Below are positions 18,267 through 26,357 of a stretch of DNA of 26,928 nt, one piece after another. A program made the translations under genes and the position numbers. This stretch comes from Nemertoderma westbladi (taxonomy: Eukaryota > Xenacoelomorpha > Nemertodermatida > Nemertodermatidae). Under the pieces are notes generated by a model, which saw only the letters and a list, made by a program, of their open reading frames with translations, searched no databases and had not been told where the DNA came from. The stretch lies in NCBI GenBank assembly GCA_032718475.1, contig JAUCBJ010005657.1, positions 1 through 26,928 on the forward strand, given 5' to 3'. Numbering within the stretch: the stretch's first letter is position 1; the number at the start of each line of letters is the position of its first letter.

Positions 18267-18275
18267 ATGTGTTGT
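18267..18275. repeat. Target-site duplication, left copy (contains the frame's first ATG)
   Basis: ATGTGTTGT matches 19761-19769 exactly. Translation from its ATG runs in phase into the truncated RT. Confidence 0.85.
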
Positions 18276-19718
18276 TTAAAGCTCATCTATCCCATCATAG
18301 TAGACATGTACCGAACAACAAGAGTCCCACAAGAAATGAAAACAAATAAATTGGTGCCAGTTCCCAAGAAGGGCAACCTAACACTCTATGGTTCTTTTCG
18401 GGGAATCTCATTGATCTCGATTGCTGCAAAGCTATACAATAGAATTCTATTAAATCGCATCAGGGATCCCATTGAGAGACTGCTCCGTGGAAATCAGAAT
18501 GGGTTCCATAAAGGTCGTGGGGCCATGGAAACCATTTTGGCACTTAGAAGGATAATTGAAGAGTTATCAAAAAAGACAGACAGGCATCTGGCTGTTATCT
18601 TTGTTGACTTCTTCAAGGCCTTTGATTCAGTCTCCTGCACGCGTATGTTCAGTATACTTTCATTATATGGGATTCCTGATGAAATTATTGCAGCAATCAG
18701 ATCAGTATACGATGGTTCAACAACATTTGTGTCTACTGTTGATGGTGATACAGAACCATTTGAAGTGTTATGGGGCGTCCTCCAGGGAGACACACTTGCA
18801 CCATTCTTGTTCATTATTGTGGTTGATTATGTTCTACGCATGTCCTTAGAACATCATAATGATGATGGGGTGATGATAACTCCACCTACTGGCTCCAGAA
18901 GTCGAGGAAATCCTGCCAAGTACCTAACTGATCTAGACTTTGCTGATGACTTAGGAGTACTCTCAGAATCACTAGAGGGAGCCCAACTGCTCCTCAGCTC
19001 ATTAGAACATGCTGCTTCTAGTGTTGGTCTTTTTATTAACTCCAGAAAGACCAAAATTTTGACAGTTAACTTTGAAAGTTCTCAGCAAGTCTCTGATCGG
19101 ATGAGCATAAGCTCAAAGGATGGCATGCTTGAGCATGTGGACGACTTCTGTTACCTGGGATCATGGATCCGGAAGTCAGGTGAGGACCTTCGAATACGTA
19201 AGGGAAAGGCATGGGCAGCCTTGAATAGGCTTTCCAGGATTTGGAAGTCACCGAGAATTAATCGGAAACTTAAGGTCCGATTATTTAGAGCAGCAGTAGT
19301 TCCAGTACTCCTCTATGGGAGTCCATGCTGGGCTCTAACTGCTGAGGACACCAAATCTCTGGATGGCACATTCACAAGAATGCTACGCCGGGTTCATTGT
19401 GTCAAGTACAATGCACACATCTCCAACGAGACACTATATAACATTGGAGGTGTCTCATTGGTTCCCCCAAGCTTGACACTAGAACAAAATCGCCCCCACT
19501 TTGCAGGGCATTGCTTTCTCCGTGAGGACCAACCAGTGCATAATCTTGTACTTTGGCAGCCTCATGGAGTGAATAAGCATGGTGGACAGCCCATGACTTT
19601 CTTGAGATGCATCTTAAAGGACACTGGCCTTGGAGATGCGGATGATCTAGCAAATGTCATGGGTGATAGGGAGTTGTGGCGGTGCAATTTTGTCGACATG
19701 CCGGCACAGCATTCTTAA
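18267..19718 (+). CDS. LINE reverse transcriptase, C-terminal 480 codons, no disabling break
   Basis: Encodes the RT that would copy element RNA at a nicked target. In order: 'MKTNKLVPVPKKGN' and 'FRGISLISIAAKLYN' (fingers), 'LAVIFVDFFKAFDSV' (motif A with catalytic Asp), 'GVLQGDTLAPFLF' (motif B), 'LDFADDLGVLSE' (motif C, FADD intact), 'GLFINSRKTKI' (motif D) and 'FCYLGSWI' (motif E). After the thumb comes a C-terminal 'FAGHCFLREDQPVHNL' block and a terminal region with 'DRELWRCNF', the counterparts of the RxxGHxxR...R..W tail common in several LINE clades. All 483 codons are open, so this copy is young. The ATG at 18267 belongs to the target duplication, not the element, so the true ORF start is lost. 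Clade not assigned. Confidence 0.93.
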   Translation: MCCLKLIYPIIVDMYRTTRVPQEMKTNKLVPVPKKGNLTLYGSFRGISLISIAAKLYNRILLNRIRDPIERLLRGNQNGFHKGRGAMETILALRRIIEELSKKTDRHLAVIFVDFFKAFDSVSCTRMFSILSLYGIPDEIIAAIRSVYDGSTTFVSTVDGDTEPFEVLWGVLQGDTLAPFLFIIVVDYVLRMSLEHHNDDGVMITPPTGSRSRGNPAKYLTDLDFADDLGVLSESLEGAQLLLSSLEHAASSVGLFINSRKTKILTVNFESSQQVSDRMSISSKDGMLEHVDDFCYLGSWIRKSGEDLRIRKGKAWAALNRLSRIWKSPRINRKLKVRLFRAAVVPVLLYGSPCWALTAEDTKSLDGTFTRMLRRVHCVKYNAHISNETLYNIGGVSLVPPSLTLEQNRPHFAGHCFLREDQPVHNLVLWQPHGVNKHGGQPMTFLRCILKDTGLGDADDLANVMGDRELWRCNFVDMPAQHS

Positions 19719-19760
19719 AATGCAGCTGCAATGCAGCATGCCGATACTAGTAGTAGTAGT
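18276..19760 (+). mobile_element. 5'-truncated LINE with intact RT domain
   Basis: The element lies between a 9-bp direct repeat, ATGTGTTGT, at 18267-18275 and 19761-19769. Its tail is a short TAG-type microsatellite (CCGATACTAGTAGTAGTAGT) rather than poly(A), as in RTE-like and some other LINEs. It starts just before the RT fingers, so the 5' UTR, any ORF1 and the endonuclease are missing. It is the same family as the fragment at 10920-11215, on the opposite strand. Confidence 0.9.
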
Positions 19761-19769
19761 ATGTGTTGT
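19761..19769. repeat. Target-site duplication, right copy
   Basis: ATGTGTTGT directly follows the TAG-repeat tail of the LINE copy. Confidence 0.85.
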
Positions 19770-20247
19770 GAAAATTTGCCGTATTCATAGTAGCCTAATA
19801 TTTATAGGCGTAAACCCAGTTAAAAATGGTAATATGTATCATATGTGAATTACATGTGTCATGTGGGAAACTTATGCCCAACAAAAATATATGCAGCAAC
19901 ATAATTTCAGCATTTAAGCAGAAAATGTGGTAAAGGCACACATTAAATCTCAGTTTCATGTAATTGTGATTGATATATTTAAAACATATGCCTTTGACAC
20001 ACAATAATTTGTGCATTGACATATCAGATACCCATAAGATTAACATGTGCTACTGTCAACATGACAGAAAATTTATGGTGAGAATATGTGTGGAATTTGT
20101 GCAAAACATATGCCAGTCACAGCATATGTTCTTCTGTACATATCTCTGTGTCTATTTTCCCACGCCTTCTCTCATTTTATGCTAACGGTGTGTTTATTTG
20201 ACTCAAACACTTTTATGCGGATGAAAATCATCACATTAGTTGCCATA
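19770..20247. other. No recognisable gene (478 bp)
   Basis: AT-rich sequence with many ACATATG/CATATGC words. Short frames on both strands are low-complexity and not supported. Confidence 0.5.
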
Positions 20248-20366
20248 GATAGCTGCGTCAATATATTAAGATAGCTAAGTCAATATAGTGAGATAGCTAC
20301 GGCTACGTCAATATACTGAGATAGCTAAAAGTGGATATTGAAATAGCTACGTCAATATATAGCTAC
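20248..20366. repeat. Tandem repeat, about 24-31 bp unit
   Basis: Four to five variants of GATAGCTACGTCAATATACTGA follow one another with variable spacers. The core words are GATAGCTA and GTCAATATA. Confidence 0.85.
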
Positions 20367-21596
20367 AGTACATCCTGCCGACACATTACGTTTTGCGTCC
20401 ATTCCGATAGTAGAGTACCTAAAATGAGATTACTATAATTAAAGCTATCCCAATGTCGTTTTTACAATTGTTTGATAATTCAAATTATTTACAACATAAG
20501 CCTATCAACAAAGCATTTTGCAATTAGAATACTTTTCATATTGATATATTTTCTTTCGATGATGATATATTTTCTAAACTCAATCAAAGGAAAAAATAAT
20601 GTAACCCTCTCAAGGGATAAATTTTAGCAAAAAACATTATATCCTGTATTTTAGCATTTTATACTGTGAACATTAATAAAAAATGAAACGATCAAAAATT
20701 CAACTAGCGCAAAACACCAACCACCCCCCTTCTCCCCACCCCTCCCTCCACCCCCGACTTAAATTGCAGAAAACTTAAATTATTGGATAGATGTATGGTT
20801 TATAATTATATATTAAACAGTTCTACAATGTACTATTTTTAGTAAATTCATACTTATGAATTATCTAATATAGTTGAAAAGAAGATCAATTATATCGATT
20901 TTAATATTCGAAATAATATTTTTTGATCGTTGCTGAAAGTTATATAGGATACTCCTCAGTCTTAAAGAATTATATATTTTCATATGTACTCAAGCGATTA
21001 GATCTCAGTATGTATAGAGTATAGTAAGTGTAGGGCCGTAGGGTGTAGACATAGACATGAGATAAGGTAGGCTAACCCCCACCCCCTCTCTCTCAATCAA
21101 TCACAACATGCACTAGGAACGCCCTGTGATTGGATAGACTGTCTCAGCGTACATTGTTTGCTGGGATGCAGAGCACATGCATTATTATATGCAACCACTA
21201 TGTTTATAATTTTTGGAGCATATATGCTTAGACATATGCACTGCATATGGGTCTGGACTGTTTCATTTCGATGTATGCCACATTTGTGTACAATTTGTTG
21301 TTTTTCACTGGGAAGTATGTGTAGGCCTAGCTAGTACTACTTTGAACTATATAGTAGTATCCTATCTACATTATACTCAATCCCGCTTCAGCCTTTGCTA
21401 AGCAATAATATTTCAAAATGTTACTGGAATGAGATTACCAATCATACAGTATTTAAAATTATAGAATATTATTAAACTACTGGTATTCAGTTTACTTTCA
21501 GAATTAGGCTGCTGCAGACTGCAATAATAAACTACTAATTTTTTATAGTTAGTATTTGCAGGATTCTGATCATACAACCAGTATATAAAAGACAAA
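20367..21596. other. No recognisable gene (1.2 kb), with one C-rich tract
   Basis: AT-rich, with a pyrimidine patch at 20717-20757 (CCACCCCCCTTCTCCCC-type) and a second short one near 21076. No frame above about 60 codons carries a recognisable motif. Confidence 0.55.
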
Positions 21597-21600
21597 TTAA

Positions 21601-23154
21601 CCCTATTAAACCCGGGGGGGGTCAATATGACCCCCCCCGTGGTTTTTTTATTATAATTCTGAAACAAACGCAGTTGAGAATCTGAAACTTTCTGACTTTT
21701 CCTAAAAATATATTATCTTCCTAGTAGTGAAAACCGTTTTCAAAAATATTGCGTACTTTTCGAGTTATAGCACCATTTTTTAACCCTACTTTTGGCACTT
21801 TTTTTTAGACGTTTTTTGAAAATTACATTTCATTAAATATGAATTGTAACATCTCTATTTTTGATTTACACCGGTATTTTGGAGTTAGAAATTGGATGGA
21901 ATTCATATAAATTGATTTAGAAATTTCAAACTTGTTTTTTTCGGTGGGTGCCAAATTTTGGTGCCAGCACCAAATTTTGAAATATGTCAATTTTGTAAAT
22001 TGATTATTTGAAACTTGTTTTTTACGCAATTGGGGTTTTTTGGGGTTCTGGATTCGATGAAATATATATGAGTTGCACTAAGCGTATCAAACTTGTATTT
22101 TTCGGTGCTGTGTGCAAATTTTGGTGCTAGCACGAAATTTTGAAAATCCATTCAATAGATAAAATTGCTTGTGACAATTTATTTCTTGCGTTTTAGAGGT
22201 TTATGGCTGTTCTGAATTCAATGGAATATATAATTATCGAACTAGACATCTCAAACTTGTATTTTTCGGATGTGGGTGCAAAATGTGGTGCCAGCACCAA
22301 ATTTTGAAAACCATCAAATATATCAATTGATTGTGTCACCTTGTTTCTTGCGTTATACGGGTTTGTGATGGTTCTGAATTCAATGGAAGCAGTAAAAATT
22401 TCATAGGAGTTCTCAAACTTGTATTTTTCGCCGTTGGGTGAAAATTGTTGTGCCAGCACCAAATTTTGGAAAATATGCAAATTGATCAGTAGATAGTTTC
22501 ACCTTGTTTCTTGCGTTATACGGGTTTATGAGGGTCCTGAATCCGATGGAATCAATAAAAACAGCACTGGACATCGCAAACTTGTACTTTTTGGTGATGG
22601 GTACGAAATTTGGTGCTAGCACCAAAATTTGCCAAATTACGCCGAAAAATACAAGTAGCAATGATCTGGCATATTTGAAATGTATTCCATTAGAATCAGC
22701 GCCCTCGAAAACCTGAAAATGTGAATTTATAGCATCGTATAAGTGAATTAAAAATTTTGTGTTCTAACTGAAAAGTGCTGGTTACTTGTTTTTTTCATTT
22801 TTTTCCTACGCAGAGAGGTCTAAACAGCCATTTATAGTAATCATATCATTTTTAAATATTTTCCAATGTATTTTGCACCCCAGAAAACCTGTATTGAAAA
22901 ATAATTAGCCGAAAATGTAACTTTCAAATTTTGTGAAAATTGTGCACTACTTGTAATTTTGGTGCTGCAATATAACCACCCCAGTACATTTTTTCGAAAT
23001 TTTTTTTTTCGGTCGGATCCAGGCAAGTGATACCTACGTACAAACAAAAAATCAGACGTTTTCGTAAATATTTGTAGATTTTAGAGGGAGGGGTCAATAT
23101 GACCCCCCCCCCCCCGGTATTTGTACAACATTTTATAGCCCGGTACTAATAGGG
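21601..23154 (-). mobile_element. Non-autonomous piggyBac-like element, copy 2, inverted (about 1.55 kb)
   Basis: This is the reverse-complement counterpart of 13842-15417. TTAA flanks it at 21597-21600 and 23155-23158. The ends read CCCTATTAAACCCGGGG and ...CGGTACTAATAGGG. The hairpins (G run, TCA-ATA-TGA, C run) are present at both ends but with shorter homopolymers than in copy 1. Sequence identity to copy 1 is high throughout. No transposase is present. Confidence 0.9.
21850..22660 (-). repeat. Five tandem repeats of about 163 bp, copy 2
   Basis: Palindrome-bearing units start at 21957, 22120, 22284, 22446 and 22609, spaced 163, 164, 162 and 163 bases. This is the same unit number and length as in copy 1, so the array was established before the two copies separated. 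Confidence 0.9.
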
Positions 23155-23156
23155 TT

Positions 23157-23480
23157 AAGGGGTTTTGCCAGGTTGTTGTTTCTTATTTGCCGGATTCTGA
23201 CAGCTTGTTATTTTTGATTTAAGGGGTTTTGCCAGGTGGACAGAATGTCATATACTTGAATTTATGGTGTTTTGCAAGTCAATTATTAACTTGGGGGGTT
23301 CTGCCTCGAAGTGGGCATAAGTTATAGGACGGGGAACTGACTTTGGCTTATAACTCAAAAATAGCTGGTAGAAAAGCTTCAGGTTTCTGCCAGATGAAAT
23401 AGCTGATATCGAATTACCCAAAAAGTCAAAAACATGAAAATCGAAAAAAATCGACTTAGGGGGTTCTGCCTTGAAGGTGA
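23157..23480 (+). repeat. Degenerate interspersed motif, (A)GGGGTTxTGCC
   Basis: TTAAGGGGTTTTGCCAGG occurs at 23155 and 23219. Related GGGGGGTTCTGCCTCGAAG and AGGGGGTTCTGCCTTGAAG occur near 23294 and 23458. Spacing is irregular, and the first copy supplies the TTAA used by the piggyBac-like element. No gene is visible here. Confidence 0.6.
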
Positions 23481-23831
23481 CGAGGGTAGTGGTTTATGTA
23501 ATAGTAGTTAGTACAGAAATTGACAGTCTAGTATTAGCATAGGGCCTATACAGATGTAGGTTAGGAAGTGATAAAATTTAAATTTCAGTTTATTTTTCTG
23601 ATTGATTAGCAGGTAGACCAGTGTAGTATAGTTTGGTTTGTTTGGTTCTCTGATGATGGCCCTAGAGGCAGAAAAATATTAGATTCCATATTGAGATGAT
23701 GTTTTAGAAACGATGGTAGACCCCGAGTCAGACCCATTTGTAATGTCATAGATTCTTTTGTTCACGAGATATCATGTGTGAAGTACGGGTAGTCTCTAAT
23801 GTTGCCACATTTTGCCATATTTTCCCATGAA
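23481..23831. other. No recognisable gene (351 bp)
   Basis: Sequence between the degenerate repeats and the foldback element. I looked here for the missing upstream part of the adjacent integrase and did not find it. Confidence 0.5.
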
Positions 23832-24397
23832 TGATTCTTTAGCGAGCAACTAAATTATAGTCACATAATAGATTCTGCAATGAGTATAATGTCAAGACTT
23901 GCTATATGCACTAAAACAGGGGTGCTGAATTCAAAAATAACCTCTAAAATATCTTGTTGACACAAAAAAGTTGACACAAATGTGATTTCTTAGCAAATTT
24001 TTATTTCTTCATTTTTCTTTCATTGATACTTTAAATATAATATATATAAATAATTATAATTAGTATGTGTAGGAAAGCTAGAAGTAACCTATTAATGTAA
24101 TTCTGTAACTATGGAATATACTATAGATTTAGGGAGCGGTGTTAGAGACAATCTCATTAAGATGATTTAACATTATATGCTCTTATATAGAGTATACTGC
24201 AAGTATTCTATAATGTTCAGCGAAAGAAAAATGATGAAGTATAAATTTGCCAAGAAAATCATATTTGTGTCAACTTTAAGATGTTTAGAGGTTATTTTTG
24301 AATTCAGCACCCCTGTTTTAGTGCATATAGCAAAGTGCATTCTACTCATTGCAGAATCCATTAAGTGACTATAATTTAGTTGTTCGCTAAAGAATCA
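23832..24397. mobile_element. Foldback/MITE element with terminal inverted repeats of about 175-190 bp
   Basis: The left arm (about 23832-24024) and the right arm (about 24222-24397) are inverted copies. Both contain TGATTCTTTAGCGA at the outer edge, ATATGCACTAAAACAGGGGTGC in the middle, and TTGACACAAAT...TTTTTCTTTC at the inner edge. Only about 200 bases separate the arms. No transposase is encoded; the short frames in both arms mirror each other. AA occurs outside both ends, too short to prove a target duplication. The superfamily is unknown. Confidence 0.85.
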
Positions 24398-24399
24398 AA

Positions 24400-25356
24400 G
24401 TGCGATATTTCTGCCTGTGGGAAACAACATTTTACCCGATCGGGGATTTTAAAAATCGTCTCAAGGCGTTATCTGACAAAGATTCCGAGATAGTAGCAAG
24501 GCAATACCATGATGCAGGACATTACTCTTTAAACAAAACTCGTGCGGCAATTTTAAATGACGGCCTATGGTTCCCAAAAATGAGATCCACACTACGATCA
24601 ATTCAAGATGATTGTATAGAGTGTCGCACAAAGAAGTCGTACACAAAAAATCCCCCAAAAGGAGAACTACCAAACCTAAAAACTTGTGCTATTGGGGAGA
24701 TTGTCTCTATTGACATTGTTGGACCCTTACCAACAACAAGATTAGGATTTCGTTACATCTTGTCGATGATAGATATGGCGTCACGTTACCTGGAAGCGGT
24801 ACCAATGAAAATGATTACAGTGCAAATAACTGCAGACGCCTTTCAGAAAGGATGGGTATTTAGACATGGTCCTCCACGACGAATCCACACCGACAACGGT
24901 TCCCAATTTCGATCTGCATTGTTTAATAATATTCTGGAAACTGCCTTTTGCAATTATGAAATTGATCATACATATTCATTGCCATACTATCCTCAAGGCA
25001 ATGGAGTTATTGAAAGAATACACCGTACTTTAAAAGATCGCATTCGATGCATGTCTGGGGATTGGCAATCGAACTTATCGGAAGCTGTTTATAATATAAA
25101 TCGCCATGTTCATGATGGTATAGAGTGTTCGCCATTTTTCGCACTCTATGGGTATAATGTCCCACCAGCCACTTACCCAGCAATGCTTAAAGAAAACCCA
25201 TCCATCATGCAATCGTTAGCTCCTCCTATCCCACCACCACAACGATCAACGTTTGGCTCCAAATTTCACCCACCTCATCGAGTTGTAGCAAAATTTTCTC
25301 CGCAGGTTGTTCGCCTAGATCAATATGGAACTGTGAATATAAGAAAATGTACTTAG
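24400..25356 (+). CDS. pol: LTR-retroelement integrase, 5'-truncated but otherwise open
   Basis: Encodes an integrase with its zinc-binding and catalytic core intact. Numbered from the GTG at 24400: HHCC module H37, H41, C72, C75; catalytic D105 in 'SIDIVGPL', D165 in 'HTDNGSQF', E205 in 'NGVIERIHRTL'. The second and third catalytic residues are 39 apart instead of the more usual 35. A shorter C-terminal region follows, ending near 'VVRLDQYGTVNIRKC'. The frame is closed upstream by a TAA inside the foldback element, so RT and RNase H are missing and the GTG is not a real start. A purine tract and probable LTR follow. It belongs to a different retroelement from the one at 1-4502. Ty3/gypsy is likely, clade uncertain. 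Confidence 0.9.
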   Translation: MRYFCLWETTFYPIGDFKNRLKALSDKDSEIVARQYHDAGHYSLNKTRAAILNDGLWFPKMRSTLRSIQDDCIECRTKKSYTKNPPKGELPNLKTCAIGEIVSIDIVGPLPTTRLGFRYILSMIDMASRYLEAVPMKMITVQITADAFQKGWVFRHGPPRRIHTDNGSQFRSALFNNILETAFCNYEIDHTYSLPYYPQGNGVIERIHRTLKDRIRCMSGDWQSNLSEAVYNINRHVHDGIECSPFFALYGYNVPPATYPAMLKENPSIMQSLAPPIPPPQRSTFGSKFHPPHRVVAKFSPQVVRLDQYGTVNIRKCT

Positions 25357-25423
25357 TTCAATATTATTGACTCCATTTAGCGCGATTCTAATTTAGATTC
25401 ATATTTTTGATGTTGTTGAATTT

Positions 25424-25618
25424 TGTAAGGGGGATATGTGATATAAATGTTTAATGTATTTTATTGAGATACCGGAAGTATCCCAGATAATCAGTTTGAC
25501 CTTTGCAATATGCACGGTGAAGGGATTGATCTATATTAGATAGTAGGTAAGGCATTGCAAGGGGGGTTTTATATATTCATTTGTCGTTTGTTTGATTAAA
25601 GTTTTGAGTTAATATTTA
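25424..25618 (+). repeat. Polypurine tract and probable 3' LTR (or part of it)
   Basis: About 70 bases after the integrase stop comes GTAAGGGGGATA, followed by TGTGATATAAATG, the layout of a purine tract against an LTR start. The next 180 bases include a GATAC-cggaa-GTATC hairpin and a GC-poor end. The right boundary and the second LTR are not visible, so the length is a guess. Confidence 0.5.
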
Positions 25619-26209
25619 ATTGTGATTTCCCTGTTTTAATATATTTAAGTAATCTTTTTTCGCCTGAAGATTCTCCAACTCTAGTTGGGCTGTCGCTTCA
25701 GATGCCCTCCGTTCTGCTTCTGCCACTGCCGCTGCCGCTGCCGCTTTTCTTTCAGCCTCTGCCGCTGCCGCTTTTCTTTCAGCTTCTTCCGCTGCCGCTG
25801 CCGCTGCCGCTGCCGCCTTTCTTTCAGATTCTGCCGCTGCCGCTGCCACTTTTCTTTCAGATTCTGCCACTGCCACTGCTTCTTTTCTTTCAGCTTCTGC
25901 CGCTGCGGCTAACTTTCGGTCTTCTATTTGCCTTTTCTTTATTTGTTCTTCTTGGTCCATTGTGATGAGGATGCTTTCATCAAATTTAGCCTGCTCCGCA
26001 GCTAATATTTCTGCATCTAAAGAGTCCAACACGAATTTGGCTCCCTCACTATTGGGGTGAAGTCCAGCTAGCCATCTCCTTAGCTCTTTGTCACCTATAA
26101 ATCGTTGATAATCCGACAGATAGATGTCAATAGCATCCTTCTTCTTAGGTCTTTCGGATACCGCCTTGCCTTCCACATGAGAAAAGGTTGTATCTGTTGA
26201 CTCGTTCAG
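25616..26209 (-). CDS. Unrecognised Ala/Glu/Lys coiled-coil protein, start unknown
   Basis: Unrecognised. The frame opens after a TAA at 26212 and has no ATG until 'TMDQEEQ'. Either initiation lies upstream in another frame or an exon junction is involved. The first 60 residues after the GTG at 26176 look like a small helical domain ('YLSDYQRFIGDKELRRWLAG', then 'FVLDSLDAEIL'). Residues about 80-160 are repeats of the form (K/R)AAAAxAExER, a charged alanine-rich coiled coil. It ends 'LNILKQGNHN' at a TAA. It converges with the plus-strand integrase fragment and probable LTR, and its stop touches the presumed LTR end. It could be part of a gag-like element gene or a host coiled-coil gene. Confidence 0.5.
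   Translation of the reverse strand: MNESTDTTFSHVEGKAVSERPKKKDAIDIYLSDYQRFIGDKELRRWLAGLHPNSEGAKFVLDSLDAEILAAEQAKFDESILITMDQEEQIKKRQIEDRKLAAAAEAERKEAVAVAESERKVAAAAAESERKAAAAAAAAAEEAERKAAAAEAERKAAAAAAVAEAERRASEATAQLELENLQAKKDYLNILKQGNHN
25697..25912 (-). repeat. Coding minisatellite in the coiled-coil frame
   Basis: GCTGCCGCTGCCGCTTTTCT-type units of about 30-36 bases repeat, built on GCN alanine codons with interruptions for Glu-Arg-Lys. The plus-strand frames through it (Leu/Pro or Cys/Arg-rich) are shadows of this repeat. Confidence 0.85.
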
Positions 26210-26336
26210 TTAGCTGAACCCTCCATTGTGTTGTTCCCTGGACTTTAACATTCACTCGCTGGAACCAAGTCTTCACAGCCACTTGCAACGACGTGTCTTG
26301 ACTTCTCTTCGAGGCCTCTTCAAAGGTTGAAAGGAT
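26145..26336 (-). pseudogene. Short open segment between two unrecognised frames
   Basis: This 63-codon segment is in the same phase as the upstream frame (26928-26358), separated from it only by a TAA, six codons and another TAA. It reads like ordinary protein ('VAVKTWFQRVNVKVQG', 'WRVQLTERVNRYNLF') and overlaps the coiled-coil frame, which is in a different phase. It may be a decayed middle part of one gene, or exonic sequence around a very short intron (GTGAGA occurs at 26366-26361). The evidence is composition only. Confidence 0.35.
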
Positions 26337-26357
26337 TTATCTGATCCTCAAGATACA

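Noticed and set aside
20248-20366. CRISPR-like array
   Set aside because: Units are degenerate with irregular spacers, and the rest of the window is clearly eukaryotic.
25685-25965. Cys/Arg- and Leu/Pro-rich plus-strand frames that look like unusual peptides
   Set aside because: They are shadows of the alanine-codon minisatellite in the minus-strand coiled-coil frame.
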